From contig NZ_JAJBMO010000008.1 in assembly GCF_020537505.1 (NCBI RefSeq), forward strand, positions 107,501 through 171,500: 64,000 nt of DNA, in the 5' to 3' direction. Made by a program: the position numbers and the translations under genes. The stretch comes from Blautia glucerasea (lineage in GTDB: Bacteria > Bacillota > Clostridia > Lachnospirales > Lachnospiraceae). This document shows, piece after piece, positions 44,169 through 51,579 of this stretch (positions within the stretch are counted from its first letter, which is position 1; the number at the start of each line of letters is the position of its first letter). Under the pieces are notes generated by a model, which had not been told where the DNA came from, did no database searches, and worked only from the letters and a program-made list of their open reading frames with translations.

Positions 44169-44288
44169 TTTATCCTCCTTATAAGACGGGAAAATTGGTT
44201 ATCGCTCACTTTATGCCTGCAGCACACCACAGAACTTTTCCTGTGAACAGAAATGAAAACACTTCTCCCGACTGCTTCCTTTTTAACT

Positions 44289-44317
44289 AGTATACCTTGT
44301 TTTTATTTTAATTACAA
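44289..44317 (-). promoter_or_regulatory. Promoter of the BMC shell gene pair
   Basis: TTGTAA (44312-44317) and TATACT (44289-44294) are 17 bases apart, 120 bases upstream of the first shell gene. It shows the pair is expressed apart from mocA. Confidence 0.72.
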
Positions 44318-44397
44318 GCAATTTCTGGATGAGATCTCACATAAATTCACACAATTCAACAAAATTCCACACTTTATTTTCCTAAAGCGGGCGTTCT

Positions 44398-45060
44398 TTA
44401 CAATTTAACATCCATATCAGTAAGTTCCCTTACATCATTCACTTTTAACACAGCCGTATCATCTCTGTGTGCAGTCATTACAGATTTACCGCCTTTATCT
44501 CCAGTGATGGAGAGCAGGGCGTCGTAGTATTTTTTTGTAAAAACACAGGGGTTGCCAAGTTTTCCTTCGCAGGAGACGCAGGCGATTCCTTTGCCTGAAT
44601 TTTTCTGGAGGGTGATGAGCTGGTGGATTGTGGCGGTGGTGAGCCAGGGTTGGTCGGAGACAGTGAAAAGGCAGACGTCGGCATCTAAGTTGGCTTTTAG
44701 GCCAATTTTTAGGGAGGAGGAGATTCCTTCGTCTGGATGGGGATTGATGTATACGTTCGCGCCCAGTTTTCTTGCGGTCTGCTCTATTTCTTCGTATTGG
44801 GTGACTACTGTTATTTTTTTATAGCAATTGTCCCGTTTTACATTTTCATCCGAGGACGCAATTATTCTGTTGCTTTCTTCATTCTGTTTTTCACATCGCT
44901 CCAAGCTTTCATATTCATTTTTCTCAAGCAGTTCTGCTACCACCATCAGCTTCTCCAGAATATGCCGATACATGGGCTTTCCGTCGATCTCGTATAAAAG
45001 TTTATTGCTTCCAAACCGGCGACTGTTTCCAGCTGCCAGCATGATCAGTGCAATCTTCAT
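44398..45060 (-). CDS. mocA: Molybdenum cofactor cytidylyltransferase-like protein
   Basis: A 220-residue nucleotidyltransferase of the MobA/MocA fold with LIMLAAGNSRRFGSNKLLYE at 4-23 and the metal-binding DADVCLFTVSDQPWLT. It should attach CMP to molybdopterin for xanthine-dehydrogenase class enzymes. A charged insert (about 47-80) distinguishes it from plain MocA. It overlaps yqeC by four bases and belongs to the maturation genes of selenium-dependent Mo hydroxylases. Confidence 0.87.
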   Translation of the reverse strand: MKIALIMLAAGNSRRFGSNKLLYEIDGKPMYRHILEKLMVVAELLEKNEYESLERCEKQNEESNRIIASSDENVKRDNCYKKITVVTQYEEIEQTARKLGANVYINPHPDEGISSSLKIGLKANLDADVCLFTVSDQPWLTTATIHQLITLQKNSGKGIACVSCEGKLGNPCVFTKKYYDALLSITGDKGGKSVMTAHRDDTAVLKVNDVRELTDMDVKL

Positions 45061-45782
45061 ATTTTTTCTGCCTCTCTTAAGCTGCCATATGCGGCTATGG
45101 TGCCTTGCTTTGCCAGGTCTTCTACTATGTGTTCTGCCGGGGAAGGATCGGGCAATACGTCTGCTTTGTTTAAATATACACGGTAAACTTTATGGTCTAC
45201 ATTTTTATACAAACCATGGACAGAGGTTGCTATTTTTTCTATGTCTTCTGGGGTAACAGGTGCTTCCAGATTTTTTTCCAGGAAAGAGCTGATGTATTCA
45301 GCGCGGTGGGCAGTCTCGCAGATTGGTCTGCCGAGGCAGTCCAGACCGATCACACTCACTACTACGTCTGCAAAATCGGGGATCACTGGTTCCCAGTCTG
45401 CAGGGACTTTCAAGGGTTTTCGCTTCGCTCCGTCCGCTTCGATCAGCATGACATCACAAAGAGGAACCATTTTTTTCAATTCTGCTTCCTCTATAGCACA
45501 CATTTTCCCAGAGGACTCTTCGATATCAGCAACTGCCGTAAAGCCATGTTCTTTCAACATTTCCGGAGTCCTCTTAAGATCTGCACTCTTTACCAAAGGC
45601 AGCATGGGATTATAGGCCATATGGGTGGTTGTGGAAATGATCACCTTTTTACCCAAAGCCTGTAATTCTTCATTCAGACGGTAAATCAGGCTGGTCTTTC
45701 CTCCACCGCCTACCATAGCGATTACCTTGTATTGGTCTATATCAAGTTTTAATAAATCCAGAAAATAACCACTCTTTCTCAT
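45057..45782 (-). CDS. yqeC: YqeC, selenium-dependent Mo hydroxylase accessory protein
   Basis: A 241-residue P-loop protein (AMVGGGGKTSLIYRL at 22-36) with ISTTTHMAYNP and LIEADGAKRKPLKVP, the defining blocks of the YqeC family. It is found with selenium-dependent molybdenum hydroxylases and probably helps load or mature the cofactor. GGAGG lies upstream of the ATG, and it is translationally coupled to mocA (ATGA overlap). Confidence 0.9.
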   Translation of the reverse strand: MRKSGYFLDLLKLDIDQYKVIAMVGGGGKTSLIYRLNEELQALGKKVIISTTTHMAYNPMLPLVKSADLKRTPEMLKEHGFTAVADIEESSGKMCAIEEAELKKMVPLCDVMLIEADGAKRKPLKVPADWEPVIPDFADVVVSVIGLDCLGRPICETAHRAEYISSFLEKNLEAPVTPEDIEKIATSVHGLYKNVDHKVYRVYLNKADVLPDPSPAEHIVEDLAKQGTIAAYGSLREAEKI

Positions 45783-45839
45783 CCTGACCTCCTATGCACT
45801 CATTCTTCCAATCCAGGTTAATTTCATAACATTTCCAAA

Positions 45840-45929
45840 CGAAAGCATGCTAATAACACAACGAGAACGTTGTCAGGGGCTCACGCAAACACACTCTAGA
45901 ACGTTGCTCACACAAATTTAACTGGCTGC
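45840..45929. repeat. Intergenic repeat fragments between yqeC and yqeB
   Basis: This 147-base gap holds ACACACTCTAGAACG, related to the ACAYGCTCTA tag elsewhere, and TTTAACTGGCTGCT, close to part of repeat family 2 at 8901-8913. Internally, GAGAACGTTGT and TAGAACGTTGC also repeat. It appears to be a decayed mosaic of the dispersed elements. Confidence 0.4.
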
Positions 45930-46748
45930 TTATTTCTCCGGCAGCACACCCTCGCTTAACAAAATCTCCACCACACTTCCGGCAATGCATCTGGCCTTAT
46001 CTGAAATGGTAAAGCAGTTCTTTTTCTCCTCTTTTCTGGGGTCGATATCGGCAATTTTCATTCCAAGGGGAACATTGTAGCCTTCCTTTATAATGCCCCT
46101 CAATACGCCTGTTATAGAGGCTTCTACAGGGGTTTCTCCCACGTATGCAAGGATCTGTCCTTTCTCTACAATATCGGCGATATGGACGATATTATGGATT
46201 CTGCCGGCACCTGGAGAGTGGATCACACGTTCTTTGCTGACGCCGCCTACCATTCCGGGGATACCAGTGTTCGGTATGGCCGGGCCTTTGATAATAATTC
46301 TGGCAAGATCGTGGCCTCGCATAGTCTCCACAACGTAATCCACATCTTCACCTGCAGAGAAACCAGGTCCCAGACCAATGGTAAGAGGAGCCATATCTCT
46401 CGTAGTTCCAAGATTTCGCTTGGCAAGGATCGCGTCTACAAGGGCAGCCACCTTTCCCTGCGCTGCCAATTCGCCAATGCATTTGCCGGCCGGATCTACC
46501 ATAAGGGGAATTTCTCCATTTTGCCAGACCCTCCTGCATTCTTCCAGGGATTCTATTCTTCTGCTGACCACCCCTTCTACAGCCGCCTCTCCATCGTATA
46601 CGGCTTCACAAAATGCAACCTTTCTGCGGATTGCACTTGGTTTTTCACATTCTAAAATCAATATACGATAGCCACAGCGGTGCAGCCTATGAATCACGCC
46701 ACTTGCCAGATCCCCGCCACCGCGGACTATTACACATTTATCACTCAT
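45930..46748 (-). CDS. yqeB: YqeB, selenium-dependent Mo hydroxylase maturation protein
   Basis: A 272-residue member of the YqeB/EF2563 family. The N-terminus VIVRGGGDLASGVIHRLHR is nucleotide-binding, and TIGLGPGFSAGEDVDYVVETMRGH is the conserved core. The family occurs only with selenium-dependent Mo hydroxylases, and in some species a selenium cofactor role is inferred. It lies downstream of xdhABC with a 290-base gap containing a repeat and a strong hairpin just before the start. Confidence 0.92.
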   Translation of the reverse strand: MSDKCVIVRGGGDLASGVIHRLHRCGYRILILECEKPSAIRRKVAFCEAVYDGEAAVEGVVSRRIESLEECRRVWQNGEIPLMVDPAGKCIGELAAQGKVAALVDAILAKRNLGTTRDMAPLTIGLGPGFSAGEDVDYVVETMRGHDLARIIIKGPAIPNTGIPGMVGGVSKERVIHSPGAGRIHNIVHIADIVEKGQILAYVGETPVEASITGVLRGIIKEGYNVPLGMKIADIDPRKEEKKNCFTISDKARCIAGSVVEILLSEGVLPEK

Positions 46749-46778
46749 ACTTTTTCCTGTCCATTTTCGATATTTTAG

Positions 46779-46800
46779 AAAAGGCGGGGAATCCCCCGCC
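46779..46800 (-). terminator. GC-rich hairpin with T run just ahead of yqeB
   Basis: On the minus strand GGCGGGG and CCCCGCC pair around a GATT loop and are followed by TTTTCT, about 30 bases before the yqeB start. No convincing promoter lies between it and yqeB, so it looks like an attenuator that must be read through, unless a promoter overlaps it. Confidence 0.7.
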
Positions 46801-46954
46801 CTCTGTTATTTTTGTATTATAACAATATTGATGTATATTAATCATTTTTTCATTTAGTTCAATCATTTTCATAACAATGTTGTTTTTCAATTAATATTAT
46901 AACACATTTTCCATTTACAGCATAGTATAAAATATATTTTTAATATAGAATCTC

Positions 46955-47026
46955 GGCGCGAAATCATGCGAATACATGATTTCTGTGCATCGCAAGGCGG
47001 TTACTGGTCACGAAGTGAACAGTAAC
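46955..47026. repeat. Dispersed double-hairpin repeat, best copy
   Basis: Hairpin 1: GAAATCATG (46960-46968) and CATGATTTC (46975-46983), nine perfect pairs. Linker: TGTGCATCGCAAGGCG. Hairpin 2: GTTACTG (47000-47006) and CAGTAAC (47020-47026) with inner TCAC/GTGA. It lies between xdhC and yqeB. Copies or parts occur at 250, 4932, 29358, 30961, 35302 and 37968. Confidence 0.8.
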
Positions 47027-47039
47027 TCTGCGGCTTAAA

Positions 47040-47531
47040 TTATTTACCCCCAGCCTCCATATTCTCCTTATTCACCTTCTCTACCGCATTCACAATATTC
47101 TCATACCCGGTACAGCGGCAAAGGTTTCCTGCCATATGCTTGCGGATCGCGTCTCTTGTAAGCTTCTCGCCCCGCTCCAGAAGCACTGTGGCGGACAGGA
47201 CAAAGCCTGGTGTGCAGAAGCCGCACTGGATGGCGCCTTCTTCAATAAAAGCTTCCTGGATCCTGGTAAGCCCCCCATTTTTCTCAAGGCCTTCCAGGGT
47301 TCGGATATTTTTACCCTCCGCCCAGACAGCCAGATAAATACAGGAATCAATGGTCTCGCCGTCAACGATCACAGTGCAGGCCCCGCACTCGCCTACTTCG
47401 CAGCCTTTTTTCACAGAGGTCAGTCCAAGGCGGTTGCGCAGCATGTCAAGAAGAGATTCTCTCACGTCCACGTACTCGGCTACCTCTTTTCCATTTACAA
47501 TACACTGTACCAGCCGCATATTCTTTTTCAT
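47040..47531 (-). CDS. xdhC: Xanthine dehydrogenase 2Fe-2S subunit
   Basis: A 163-residue iron-sulfur subunit. The plant-type cluster is bound by C44, C49, C52 and C64 (GCEVGECGACTV); the second, buried cluster by C103, C106, C138 and C140 (CGFCTPG and CRCTGY). It passes electrons from the Mo site to FAD. It overlaps xdhB by four bases, and AGGAGG precedes its ATG. The name follows E. coli usage and must not be confused with the XdhC chaperone family. Confidence 0.94.
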   Translation of the reverse strand: MKKNMRLVQCIVNGKEVAEYVDVRESLLDMLRNRLGLTSVKKGCEVGECGACTVIVDGETIDSCIYLAVWAEGKNIRTLEGLEKNGGLTRIQEAFIEEGAIQCGFCTPGFVLSATVLLERGEKLTRDAIRKHMAGNLCRCTGYENIVNAVEKVNKENMEAGGK

Positions 47532-48511
47532 GACTGCTCACCTCCTGTTGCGTTTTCCATTTCTTCTGACCGCTGAGTTCCCTCAGTTTTGGTTTTTCCT
47601 GTGAAATCAGTTCTATTATCCGTAACGGTAACTCCCGTCACCATTCCTCTGCGAACACTTTCCTTCAACGCCCTTTTCGCAATCTCTCCGCCAATCTGAA
47701 GTCGGAACGCCTTAGAAGCCCGCCAGGAATCTCTCGGATTAATATCTTCCCTTACCAGCTCTTCCACCTTCTGGTAAAGCGCTTCCCCAATTTCCATACC
47801 CTTCAGCGCCTCTTCTGTCTTCTGACAACGATAAGGCACTGGCGCAGCGACACCAAAGGTAATCCTTACATCTTCCAGAACCTTCTCCAAAGGATCAATT
47901 TTGCTCACAACACTGCAGCTCAAGGTCGCAATATCCATTGCATTTCGCATGGAATATTTAATATAAAATCCATGATATCCCTGATAATCCTTCCCCGGGA
48001 TCACAATATGGGTGAGCACATCCCCCTGATGCAGATCCACCTTGCCAGGTCCCAGGTAAAAATCCTTAATGGGAACCATCCGTCCGCCAGTACCATCTGC
48101 GATCCGAAGCATGGCATTCAGGGAAAATAACGTCGGCGCACTGTCCGCGCTGACTGCACCATTGCATACGTTTCCGCCAATGGTACCAATATTGCGTACC
48201 TGAGGTCCACCAACCTGGTCTACCGCTTCCCCCAGAACCGGGATCAGCTTCTGGATCACCGGATCACCAGTCACATGGGAAAAGGTAGTTCCTGCACCAA
48301 TATAAATATCACCGGACTCCATCAGCTGGACTCCTTTCATTTCCTTAATATCACGGATGCTCACTAAGGATGTGCCTGCCATTTTGCCCTCGCGGATTTT
48401 GATCAGCACATCACTGCCCCCGGAGATCACCCTTGCGTCCGGATGCTCTTTCAGAAGAGTTACTGCTTCCTTAATGGTCCCTGCATTATAATAGTTTTCA
48501 ATATCGTACAT
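47528..48511 (-). CDS. xdhB: Xanthine dehydrogenase FAD-binding subunit
   Basis: A 327-residue FAD subunit of the CO/xanthine dehydrogenase medium-chain family. Flavin motifs are ARVISGGSDVLIKIREG near 27 and QVRNIGTIGGNVCNG near 104. The last 40 residues are a polar Thr/Glu-rich tail beyond the fold. It lies 17 bases after xdhA and overlaps xdhC. Confidence 0.94.
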   Translation of the reverse strand: MYDIENYYNAGTIKEAVTLLKEHPDARVISGGSDVLIKIREGKMAGTSLVSIRDIKEMKGVQLMESGDIYIGAGTTFSHVTGDPVIQKLIPVLGEAVDQVGGPQVRNIGTIGGNVCNGAVSADSAPTLFSLNAMLRIADGTGGRMVPIKDFYLGPGKVDLHQGDVLTHIVIPGKDYQGYHGFYIKYSMRNAMDIATLSCSVVSKIDPLEKVLEDVRITFGVAAPVPYRCQKTEEALKGMEIGEALYQKVEELVREDINPRDSWRASKAFRLQIGGEIAKRALKESVRRGMVTGVTVTDNRTDFTGKTKTEGTQRSEEMENATGGEQS

Positions 48512-48528
48512 TCCTCATGCCCCCTTTC

Positions 48529-50811
48529 TCAGATCAGTCCGGCTTTTGTAAAGCCGTCTATCAGTCTTTGTGGTGTCAGAGGGATTTCGGAAAAGCCGAC
48601 GCCAGTTGCATGAAGCACCGCATTTCGGATAGCCGGTGCCCCAGGAATTGCCGGAGGCTCGCCAAGAGCTTTGTTTCCATATGGGCCCATAGGATCGTTC
48701 AGTTCTACAAACTCCGCGGTCAGATCCGGCGTATCCATCATTGTCATCATTTTATAATCGAGCAAAGTCCCATTTAATGGTCTTCCAGTTTTCTCATCAA
48801 TGAGAAGCTGCTCAGAAAGTCCATATCCCATTCCCATGAACATACCGCCATGAACCTGCATCGCTGCAAGCTGTGGGTTCAAAAGGATTCCACTGTCATG
48901 AACATTCACAATGTCCAGAACCTTGATCTTGCCAAGCTTCAGATCTACTTCCACTTCTGCAAAGCAGCAGCCACTGGCAACCGTATTCTTCTTCACCTGT
49001 CTGGAAACCTCTGCTGTAAGAACAGAAGAGTTACTCAGACTGTAATAGCTCTCCATAGCCAGATTCTCCAGGGAAACCGCAGGCTTGCCATCAGCCAGAA
49101 TATAACCATCTTCCAGTTCCAGCCGGTCCACATTACCCGGAACCAGAGTTCTGGCATATTCCAGAATTTTCTGCTTCAGCTGCTGCGCACATTCCTTCAC
49201 AGCTGTACCGGTGACAAAGGACTGTCTGGAAGCATACGCACCTGTATCAAAAGGCGTCACATCTGTGTCCTGCCGGGTTACGATATGTACCCTGGAAAGA
49301 TCCATATGTAAGGTCTCTGCTGCCATTTGGGAAAATACAGTATCAGCGCCCTGTCCAATCTCTGTAGCACCAACCTGCAGCTGTACACTGCCATCCTGAT
49401 TCAGGGAAAGTCTGGCGCCTGCGATTTCCAGGGAAATCGGCCATACACCAGTCTTATAGGAAAACAGTGCCATGCCTACACCACGCCGGATATCACCAGT
49501 CTGGTTCTGATATGCTTTCCGTTTCTCATCCCAGTGAATATACTCTGCGCCCTTTTCCAGACACTCAAAAATGCCGTTGGTATTGGCTGCGATCGGCTTC
49601 AGATAGGCATCCTCATAATAACCATGGATCAGATTTTTCCTGCGGAATTCCAGCGGATCCATGCCGATCTCATAAGCAATATCATCCATAAAACTCTCTG
49701 TGGCAAAGCAAACCTGCGGAATACCATAGCCTCTCATGGCGCCTGCTGTAGGACAGTTGGTATAGACAGTATAAGCCTCTCCACGGATATTGGGACAGGC
49801 ATACTGAAGCCTGCTGGCTGTCAGACCATTGGCTGCAATGGCATGTCCATGGGAAGCATAAGCGCCCTGATTGGAATAGGTAGTCATTTCCTTTGCAAGA
49901 AGATGCCCCTCTTCGTCCACTCCCGCTTCCATATCATATTCAATGGAATGACGGGTTCTGGTATTGGTAAAAGTCTCCTCACGTGTAAGCTCGATCTTTA
50001 CCGGACGGCCGCCCACCTGCATGGTAAGAAATGCATTCAGTGGCTCATAAAGCACCTCCTGCTTATTTCCAAAACCACCGCCTACATATGGCTTGATCAC
50101 ACGTACCTGCCCCCATGGGATTCCCAGTGCCTGACCAACAACACGGCGTACAATATGGGGGATCTGTGTGGAAGAAACCACCACGATCCTGCCTTTTTCC
50201 ATATAGGCATAAGAAATATTGTTCTCAATGTGACAGTGCTGGACAATAGGAGTCTTATAGCTTCTTTTCAGCTTTACGGCAGCCTTCTCCATTGCATCGT
50301 CCACATCCCCGATTGCAAAGCTGGACCTGGCCAGAATATTATCCTTCTTTTCCAGATGAATGGGATGCTCCGTTCCCCGCATGGAAATCTTCGGACTTAT
50401 AACCACCGGATACTCCTCATATTCTACTTTGATCAGCTTCAAGGCACGGGAAGCTGTCACCTCGTCTTCTGCAACAACCGCTGCAATATCATCCCCATAA
50501 TAACGTACTCGTCCAGTGAGCAGATTGCGGTCTGCCACATCCTGGTGTGCAAGCTCCACAGACCAGGGATGTCCTGGTGTGGGATAACAATGATTCGGTA
50601 CGTCCTGAAAGGTAACTACCTTTACTACGCCGTCCAGAGCCTCTGCTTCGCTGGTATCAATGGATTTTACCACGCCGTTTCCGATCTTTGCATGATAAAC
50701 CCTGGCTACCAGACACTTATTCAGAATCAGGTCATCTGTAAATTTCGCACGTCCTGTCACTTTCTCATAAGCGTCTACTCTTGGAACACTCTTTCCAATC
50801 ATATGCTTCAC
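48529..50811 (-). CDS. xdhA: Xanthine dehydrogenase molybdenum-binding subunit
   Basis: A 760-residue Mo hydroxylase large subunit. Cofactor regions seen are PYVGGGFGNKQEV near 243, NCPTAGAMRGYGIPQ, GATEIGQGADTVFSQMAAE, and the catalytic glutamate in NKALGEPPAIPGAP near the C-terminus. With xdhB and xdhC it oxidises purines such as hypoxanthine and xanthine. Selenium dependence is inferred from the neighbouring yqeB, yqeC and mocA. A promoter and structured leader lie directly upstream. Confidence 0.93.
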   Translation of the reverse strand: MKHMIGKSVPRVDAYEKVTGRAKFTDDLILNKCLVARVYHAKIGNGVVKSIDTSEAEALDGVVKVVTFQDVPNHCYPTPGHPWSVELAHQDVADRNLLTGRVRYYGDDIAAVVAEDEVTASRALKLIKVEYEEYPVVISPKISMRGTEHPIHLEKKDNILARSSFAIGDVDDAMEKAAVKLKRSYKTPIVQHCHIENNISYAYMEKGRIVVVSSTQIPHIVRRVVGQALGIPWGQVRVIKPYVGGGFGNKQEVLYEPLNAFLTMQVGGRPVKIELTREETFTNTRTRHSIEYDMEAGVDEEGHLLAKEMTTYSNQGAYASHGHAIAANGLTASRLQYACPNIRGEAYTVYTNCPTAGAMRGYGIPQVCFATESFMDDIAYEIGMDPLEFRRKNLIHGYYEDAYLKPIAANTNGIFECLEKGAEYIHWDEKRKAYQNQTGDIRRGVGMALFSYKTGVWPISLEIAGARLSLNQDGSVQLQVGATEIGQGADTVFSQMAAETLHMDLSRVHIVTRQDTDVTPFDTGAYASRQSFVTGTAVKECAQQLKQKILEYARTLVPGNVDRLELEDGYILADGKPAVSLENLAMESYYSLSNSSVLTAEVSRQVKKNTVASGCCFAEVEVDLKLGKIKVLDIVNVHDSGILLNPQLAAMQVHGGMFMGMGYGLSEQLLIDEKTGRPLNGTLLDYKMMTMMDTPDLTAEFVELNDPMGPYGNKALGEPPAIPGAPAIRNAVLHATGVGFSEIPLTPQRLIDGFTKAGLI

Positions 50812-50821
50812 CTTCTTTACA

Positions 50822-50960
50822 TTTTTTCAGCGGATGCCTCCAATCCGCGCTTTACCACCTCATAAAGGAATGGCCGACGCCGTTCAAAAAACAAGTTTAC
50901 GGTTCTTCTTTGAACTGGTCGTCGGCCCTTAATGCATCTTCTTTTTCCGTCTCACCAAAA
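50822..50960 (-). promoter_or_regulatory. Structured leader RNA upstream of xdhABC
   Basis: On the minus strand a long imperfect stem pairs GGCCGACG with CGTCGGCC, then CC with GG, then GTTCAAA with TTTGAAC, and continues outward as CATTAAGG with CCTTTATG. A second hairpin GCGGAT/ATCCGC encloses GGAGG. The leader is about 175 bases from the predicted start. I do not recognise it as a known riboswitch class. Confidence 0.6.
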
Positions 50961-50993
50961 AATATTGTACAAAATATTCTTTTATGCAAAATA

Positions 50994-51023
50994 ATTGTAT
51001 CACATTTCTCCGGTATTACGCAA
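50994..51023 (-). promoter_or_regulatory. Promoter of xdhABC
   Basis: TTGCGT (51018-51023) and TACAAT (50994-50999) are spaced by 18 bases with a TGTGA extension. It lies between the ferredoxin gene and the structured leader. Confidence 0.6.
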
Positions 51024-51084
51024 TAATTTTATAAATATTTTTGCTTTTTCCTCTGTATATTTTTGAAATTTCTGTAAATTTGCC

Positions 51085-51576
51085 CTACTCTTTCGCCGTA
51101 TAAATTCCCCGCAGATCATAAATTGCGTGCCTCGGACATTTTACAGCGCACATACCGCAGCTCAGGCAGATAGACTCTTCAAGCACTGCACAATTCTCCA
51201 TAACCCGGATTGCCCCTGCCGTACAGGTTTTCTCACAGATTCCACAGCCAATACAACTGACCTCACACTGTTTCTTCGCCTCTGCACCTTTACTCTTGTT
51301 GGAGCATTTTACCACGATCCAGTTGGCGCACTCGTGAACATGAATGATCTTCTGGGGACATACCTTCCCACAAGCCCCACAGCCGATACATTTCTCTTCG
51401 TCCACTTCTGCCACTCCATACTGATTCAGGGAAATAGCACCGAATTTACATTTCTTCACACAGGCCCCACAGCCAATACATCCGTCTTTGCATCCGGCGT
51501 CACCCGCTGTGGCCCTGCATCCCCCATTACATGCCACAACAGCTGACCGGTATGGAAATTTCTTCTTTACTGCCAT
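51085..51576 (-). CDS. Ferredoxin-type protein with four 4Fe-4S motifs
   Basis: A 163-residue iron-sulfur protein. Four CxxCxxC motifs with a further C each are visible: CIGCGACVKKC, CIGCGACGKVC, CIGCGICEKTC and CLSCGMCAVKC, in two ferredoxin-like pairs joined by a linker with extra cysteines. An N-terminal CNGGCRA stretch resembles RnfB. It lies three bases after xdhD and should carry electrons between xdhD/ygfK and other redox partners. Confidence 0.9.
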   Translation of the reverse strand: MAVKKKFPYRSAVVACNGGCRATAGDAGCKDGCIGCGACVKKCKFGAISLNQYGVAEVDEEKCIGCGACGKVCPQKIIHVHECANWIVVKCSNKSKGAEAKKQCEVSCIGCGICEKTCTAGAIRVMENCAVLEESICLSCGMCAVKCPRHAIYDLRGIYTAKE

Positions 51577-51579
51577 CTC

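Noticed and set aside
49327..50865. 512-codon plus-strand frame opposite xdhA
   Set aside because: It is the antisense of a well-conserved xdhA with Mo-binding motifs; no ribosome site and no recognisable domain.
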